Shown piece after piece: positions 58,671-64,000 of a stretch of 64,000 nucleotides of DNA. The stretch comes from Eucommia ulmoides (Eukaryota > Streptophyta > Magnoliopsida > Garryales > Eucommiaceae), in NCBI GenBank assembly GCA_016647705.1, contig CM028325.1, positions 28,810,474 through 28,874,473 of the forward strand. Direction: 5' to 3'. The notes beneath the pieces are model-generated. The model was not told the DNA's origin, ran no database searches, and was given only the letters and a program-made list of their open reading frames with translations. Both the position numbers and the translations under genes were made by a program. Each line of letters begins with the position of its first letter. The first letter of the stretch is position 1.

Positions 58671-59316
58671 CTATTGGTCAAGGCCTTGCGATTAGATGAT
58701 GGGGATAAAAAGCTAACTATGGGATTTATATATGAAGCAATTGATAGAGAAAAATTGACAATTGAAAAAAGCACTCATTATTGGCAAGATTATTGGAAAT
58801 AATTGACAAACGGTGGTCAAACCAATTGCATCATGAGTTATGCGCTGCCGGTAAAGTCATTGTTTTTAGTTATATACTTATATTTTGTTTAAGTAAAATT
58901 AATGTTTAAATTTATTAATGTATATTAACTTTTATATAAATGTAGGTTATTTTTTGAATCCACAATATCAATATGATGGTTCTTATATTGAATCCATTGT
59001 GACAGAAGTAATGAAGGAAACACAAAATATTATTCAAAGATTGAATCCAGATTTAGATTTTCAAATTAGAGCAATTAATCAAGTAATGACAAAGTTATGA
59101 AAAAATTGATTTATAATAATTTTCTAATTTAAAAAATTTAACTTTTTAGATACTACTATTTCGAGAAAAATGAGAGACATTTGGTTCGCCTTTGGCACAA
59201 AACGCAGTAAATCAAACTAATCCTGGTAATATATATATTTATTCATTTTAGAATATGTCATTTACTTTTTATTTTATTTAGAATATATAAACTTATTAAT
59301 TTAGTATATTGGTTAT

Positions 59317-60776
59317 TGGTGGCCGCTAATTAAGCGCTTCCACTTTCACTGCAAGCGTACGGATCAAGTTTTAGTATAATGGACCTTTCGCTCGAGTATC
59401 ATATCCACAAGGATTGGTGTAGATTACTATCGAGTACTGCGATTGTCATAACCTGACTTTATCTAGGTGCAAAAACTGGAATTTAATTAACTAATACTAA
59501 TACTAAAATACTAATTTAACTATACTAATTACTAATATGAGATAGTTATGGGATGGATTATCTAGGAATTAACTTTATTTACTTAAACGCGTTTGAAATC
59601 GTTTAGTTTACAATAATGGTGTTCGACCTATTTGACAATCTCGGTATCTAAAACTCCTCCACCACCTCTCTCGAGTGTAAGCCGAGGGATGTAATGCAAC
59701 TTCGTGTCAACAAAGAAGTCCTCCTCAATGTCTTAACAACTCTAGGTTGCGTGAGTCTCACCCCAACGTCATAGATTGTCCACAATCCTATCCCCGACCG
59801 GGTTATTGGATCGTGGCATTTATTTTTTCTAATCCGAATCCGAGATTTGTCAAACCCCATATTCTCGATATATAAATCTAAGCACAATAAACAAATAATA
59901 TGATAAACACACTCAAAACAGCGAAGAACAATCATAAAGAAACACAACTCAACCAAAATCACGTTTTTATAAACGATATTAATCCCATACATAATCCACG
60001 TTTAACCTATGGACATAGCCTTTTATACAATTGAAACTAGGCTAAACATACAAACATACATAGAAGATAAGAAATAAAAGGAAAAACGGGTCAACTTAGC
60101 TGATATCCGAAGATTAGCCACTAAAACCGTCCAGCGAACAATTCTCCTTCTCCATGTGTTGATCTTCTCCTTCGGATATGTTTGAGCACTCCCCATACTC
60201 TCTCTATATCCTAACCTAAGCCTTAAGGGTTGTAATGGCCGGAGGGAGGCAAAGAAGGAAGGAGGAAAGGGGTATAAATAGATAAAATATCTAAATAAAT
60301 ATCTAACACTTCGCAGCGGCTAATCGCCGCGGCGGTAAAGTATGTCGGTTAAGGTTCGCCTAGGCGGTAGAGTCAGCAGTGGCTGTGAAAAATAATCTGC
60401 TGGATTTCCGCCTAGGCAGAGGAATTTTCGCCTAGGTGGTGGGATTTTCGCCTAGGTGATAGAATTTTTGCCTTAGCCGAAGGTAGTCAATAGCAATTTG
60501 TTTTTCTCAGCATCTTCACCGCTATGGCGGTGGTCTGGACGTCGCGACGGTGGGCTTATTTGCATAATCTTGTCGTCTTGCTCATTTTTCCACCGTTCTC
60601 CGACTGTTCTCGATACGATTTGATCATTTATGCTTCGATTTTATACCTTTTCACCCCATACACCTGTTTTAATACAAAAAGAATAAAAACATATTAAAAC
60701 ATATAAAAATAACTATAAACGTACTCGAAAACTAACAAATTCGGTTTGAAAATATAGGGGTAATTTACACCTATCA
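59317..60776 (-). repeat. Element C 3' LTR
   Basis: 1460 bp, near-colinear with 62567-63971. It includes GC-rich palindromic boxes (CGCCTAGGCG, CCGCGGCGG) at 60315-60560 in U3. Confidence 0.9.
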
Positions 60777-62540
60777 AATACCCCAAAATTCAGAATTTTG
60801 CTAGTCCTCGAGCAAAACACCCACACAATAAAAGAAAATATAAAAACTAATTATGAAATTAAAAACTAAAAACCGAAAACACTAAAAACGAAATTGTGTA
60901 AGTTTTTATTATCATCTACCGGCCGAAAGATTTTTTCCTCATTGGCTCCCAATCCTATCAAGTTCAAGTATAAATTACACTATGTAGTATTCTAGAATTT
61001 CAACGTTCAAAAATTGTAAGCGTCATTTTAGATCATGTTTAAGTGTGTGTGATTAAACTCAAATATACTACTATCCATTGATTGGATGAGATTATCCCTC
61101 AATATAGGTCATGACATAAAACCTTTACAATATAGGGAATCTATACGCCTAACTTGGGATCTATTCTCCACTAATGTAGGCTCGGAGGTTCAAAAAGATC
61201 AATAGGGCTTGGTTCAGTTTTGGAATAATGGCCACAGGTACTTTGGAATTGGAAAACTGATTAACGTCGTTAACTTAACGTTACCCGTGGCACATCACTA
61301 GGCACTCTCACGCTCGAAACCCCATAGTTTATTTAGAAACGACCCTGAATAAACTTTTAAGAACGTCGTAATCACTTGTCATGTCAAAAAGAAATGAATT
61401 TTTTTATTTTTTTTCACACAATACACCTCCAAACTCATTTGATTTGTAATATTTAAGGGGTTTGTGAAAATGAACAAAAATAACAAGTGAGTACTCGAAT
61501 TCCAAAATAATATAAAGTTCACCCTAAACCCAACTGCTCACATCAAGTAGCATTTGCAACTGCTAGCTTGATTCACTCACATTGTGCCTTCGGTTAAGCG
61601 ATAAAGGTTTGGAAAAAGTTTAATCGACTAGGGAATTTGTTTCAGTGTTCAAAATTGAAACGGCTATTAGGCTTCGACAGAGTAACGAGGGATAATAATA
61701 TTGCATGGTAGGCTTAAAAAGGCTCAAGCGAGAAAATGAATGACTAAATCATGTCTTTCGAACTATCCCACCTAGGATTTTGCCTCGAATTTCCCCCAAA
61801 TCAAGTTCTAGGATCCCTATTGTCATGAAATTGATTGAAGAATAATTGGTTTCAAATAAATTAGATAGTGCTAGATTGAGTTTACGTGCTCATGCATTTA
61901 GGATCCACAACAACTTTTACTAAGATAATACGTTAAGCACACAGAATCACACATGAATGAGCTTTATGCTCGACCTTAACACAATCAGAGGACAGAGTCA
62001 TCATCGGGTAAAGGCCTAGATGACGTCAAAACTCAGCACAAAACAATAACTAAACTAAACAATCTAATCCTAAACAAGCATGCAAACGATAAAAATAGTA
62101 AAATTTAACTAAAAACATAAACACATACTAAGACATACTACACATCACCACCAACTTAAAACAGGTGATGTCCAAAACGAGCCGTCAGCGATCCCAATCA
62201 CAATATATAGCATGATATTGAAGACGGGGGTTTAGAACACATACCTGGGAGGCGATAAAATCTCGCCTCCGACTCAAATTGACAGAGATGGATCTAATTT
62301 ATTTGTGACCTTGGGCTACCTCCCAAGAAGCGCTTGGTTTAATGTCCTTGGCCCGACACATGCCTTCAAGATTGGCGAGATTTTGCAATGAACGAAACAC
62401 AAGAATACTTGTCGATCTAACATCTTCAAGCATTCTGTAGGAAAACAAAAACAAAACTACAAAGAAAAATTATATACACTAAAAATGTCTAAATTAAAAT
62501 CAAGTTATTTACTCCCAATATCAATAGTAACACTCCTTCC

Positions 62541-62560
62541 AATCCCCGACAATGGCGCCA
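62541..62560 (-). other. Element C primer-binding site
   Basis: On minus reads TGGCGCCATTGTCGGGGATT, six bases inside the 5' LTR. It matches the 3' end expected of tRNA-Asp with two mismatches. This is the primer type used by Athila-like Ty3/gypsy elements. Confidence 0.75.
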
Positions 62561-62566
62561 AAAACT

Positions 62567-63971
62567 TGGTGGCCGCTAATTAAGCCCTGCCACCTTCACC
62601 GCTAGCATACATATCAAGTTTTAGTACAATGGACCTTTTGATCAGGTATCGTATCCACAGGGATTGGTGTAGATTATTATCGAGTATTGCGATTATCATA
62701 ACTTGACTTTATCTAGGTGTTAAAAATGGAATTTAATTAACTAATACTACCACTAAAATACTAATTTAACTATACTAATTACTAATATGAGATAGTTATA
62801 GGATGGATTATCTAGGGATTAATTTTGTTTACTTAAACGCATTTGATATCGTTTACTTTACAATAATGGTGTTCGACCTATTTGATAATCTCGGTATCTA
62901 AAACTTATCCGCCACCTCTCCAGAGTCTAAGACGGAGGATGTAATGCAACTTTGTGTCAATGAAGAAATCCCTCTCAATGTCTTAACGACTCTAGGTCAC
63001 GCGAGTCTCACCCTAACGTCATAGATTGTCCACAATCCTAACCCTGACCGGGTTATTGGATTGTGGTGTTCGTTTATTCTAATCCGAATCTGCGATTTGT
63101 CAAATCCCGTATTCTCAATATATAAATCTAAGCACAATAAACAAAACAATATGATAAACACACTCAAAATAACGAAGAACAATCATCAAGAAACACAACT
63201 CAACCAAAATCACGTTTTTATAAACGATATTAATCCCATACATAATCCATGTTTAACCTATGGTCATAGCCGTTTATATAATTGAAACTAGGCTAAATAT
63301 GCTCAAACATACATAGAAGATAAGAAATAAAAGGAAAAATAGGTGAACTTAGCCGACATCAGAAGATTAGCGGCTAAAACCGTCCACCGAACGATTCTCC
63401 TTCTCCACGTGTTGATCTTCTCCTTCAGATATGTTTGAGCACTCCCCATACTCTCTCTCTATATCATAACCTAAGCATTAAGAGTTGTAATGGCCTGAGG
63501 GAGGCAAATGAGGAAGGAAAAAAGGGGTATAAATAGACAAAATATCTAAATAAATATCTAACATTGCGCAGCGGCTGACCGCCGCGACGGTGGAATTCAC
63601 CGCCGCAGTGGTGAAGTATGTCGATTAAGGTTCGCCTAGGCGGTGGAGTTAGTAGTGGTTGTGGAAAACAATCTGCTGGATTTCCGCCTAAGCGGAGGAA
63701 TTTTTGCCTAGTCAGCAACAATTTGTTTTTCTCAGCATCTTTATCACCACGGCGGTGGGTTTGTTTGCAGAATCTTTTCGTTTTGCTCATTTTTCCACCG
63801 TTCTCCGACTGTTCTCAATACGATTTGATTGTTTATGCTCCGATTTCATATCTTTTCACCTCACGCACCTGTTTTAATACAAAAAGAACAAAAACATATA
63901 AAAATAACTATAAACGTACTCGAAAACTAACAAATTCAGTTTGAAAATATAGGGGTAATTTACACCTATCA
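62567..63971 (-). repeat. Element C 5' LTR
   Basis: 1405 bp, ending ACACCTATCA at 63971. It has fewer CGCCTAGGCG-type boxes than the 3' LTR (63630-63715), showing post-insertion indels in the box array. Confidence 0.9.
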
Positions 63972-64000
63972 GTTATACATTTTGTAGTTGAATGGTGGAT

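Larger units (their letters stand above)
59317..63971 (-). mobile_element. Complete non-autonomous LTR element C, TSD GTTAT
   Basis: 3' LTR 59317-60776 and 5' LTR 62567-63971, each TGGTGGCCGC...ACACCTATCA on +. GTTAT flanks both sides (59312-59316, 63972-63976). PBS complement AATCCCCGACAATGGCGCCA at 62541-62560 (tRNA-Asp type). Next to the 3' LTR, AATACCCCAAAATTC is the complement of a G-rich PPT-like tract. The 1.8-kb internal region has no coding sequence. Being LTR-rich and gene-free it is a small LARD-like element. It sits inside an intron of the hAT transposase gene. Confidence 0.9.
58671..64000 (+). pseudogene. hAT transposase, middle-to-C-terminal exons, decayed and interrupted
   Basis: Exon 58671-58850: LLVKALRLDDGDKKLTMGFI, YEAIDREKL, then after a one-base loss near 58800 IIDKRWSNQLHHELCAA. 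Exon 58946-59082: GYFLNPQYQYDGSYIESIVT and on to IRAINQ (intron GTAAAG...TGTAG, phase kept). Exon 59150-59225: ILLFREKMRD, then after a one-base shift near 59180 FGSPLAQNAVNQTNP. Intron 59226-63987 contains a whole LTR element. The exon resumes at 63988 with TTGAATGGTGGAT, giving VEWW after the split codon and matching the family's 'P-AEWW'. This is the region between the DUF659-type core and the C-terminal dimerisation domain, which should lie beyond 64000. Frameshifts make this copy non-functional. Confidence 0.82.

Overview
This is plant nuclear DNA, most likely from a eudicot. It is AT-rich and packed with plant transposable-element families: Ty1/copia, Ty3/gypsy of the Tat lineage, long solo LTRs, CACTA, hAT, Tourist-like MITEs and a LINE. 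The only clearly host-derived gene is a plant-specific DUF707 gene. I see no bacterial operon, CRISPR array, rRNA or tRNA gene. Lineage names for non-coding elements are inferences from their termini. The coding assignments rest on motifs visible in the translations.

Layout. 1-7064: the last twelve recognisable exons of a DUF707 gene on +. Its introns hold two nested Tourist-like MITEs, two further inverted-repeat elements, an ~87-bp tandem repeat and a TRIM. 7309-8572: a foldback element split by another Tourist-like MITE. 8582-16290: a full-length but dead Ty1/copia element on the minus strand (TSD TCAAC); its 5' LTR is split by a 2.9-kb solo LTR (TSD ACAGA). 16296-23110: mostly non-coding, with two more Tourist-like MITEs and a LINE tail. 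23113-32020: remnant of a Tat-type Ty3/gypsy element. Its pol lies on minus, an extra antisense ORF with its own TATA box and intron lies on +, and a 2.4-kb solo LTR interrupts that ORF. 32843-38503: a CACTA element (TSD TCT) carrying a second copy of the 2.7-kb solo LTR. 39069-41185: a second copy of the SIRE-like solo LTR (TSD GTTTA).

42173-50305: two elements of one non-autonomous LTR family, one inserted in the internal region of the other; a 750-bp foldback element sits in one LTR. 50309-52960: an internally deleted copia on +, with an 88-bp minisatellite. 53200-53697: CACTA end fragments. 55310-57235: a LINE on minus with an RRM-type ORF1 and no visible reverse transcriptase. 58671-64000: a decayed, intron-containing hAT transposase. 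One of its introns contains a complete third member of the non-autonomous LTR family (59317-63971, TSD GTTAT), and the next exon resumes in the last 13 bases of the window.

Taken together the window records serial nested insertion: MITE in MITE, solo LTR in LTR, solo LTR in CACTA, solo LTR in Tat antisense ORF, LTR element in its own family, and LTR element in a hAT intron. The features I rate most worth follow-up are structured non-coding parts of the LTRs. One is a 24-bp-period array of UUCG-loop hairpins with compensatory changes. Another is a long complementary pair that would join the two ends of an intron-like segment in both copies of the same LTR. The third is palindrome arrays whose motif differs between two copies of another LTR.
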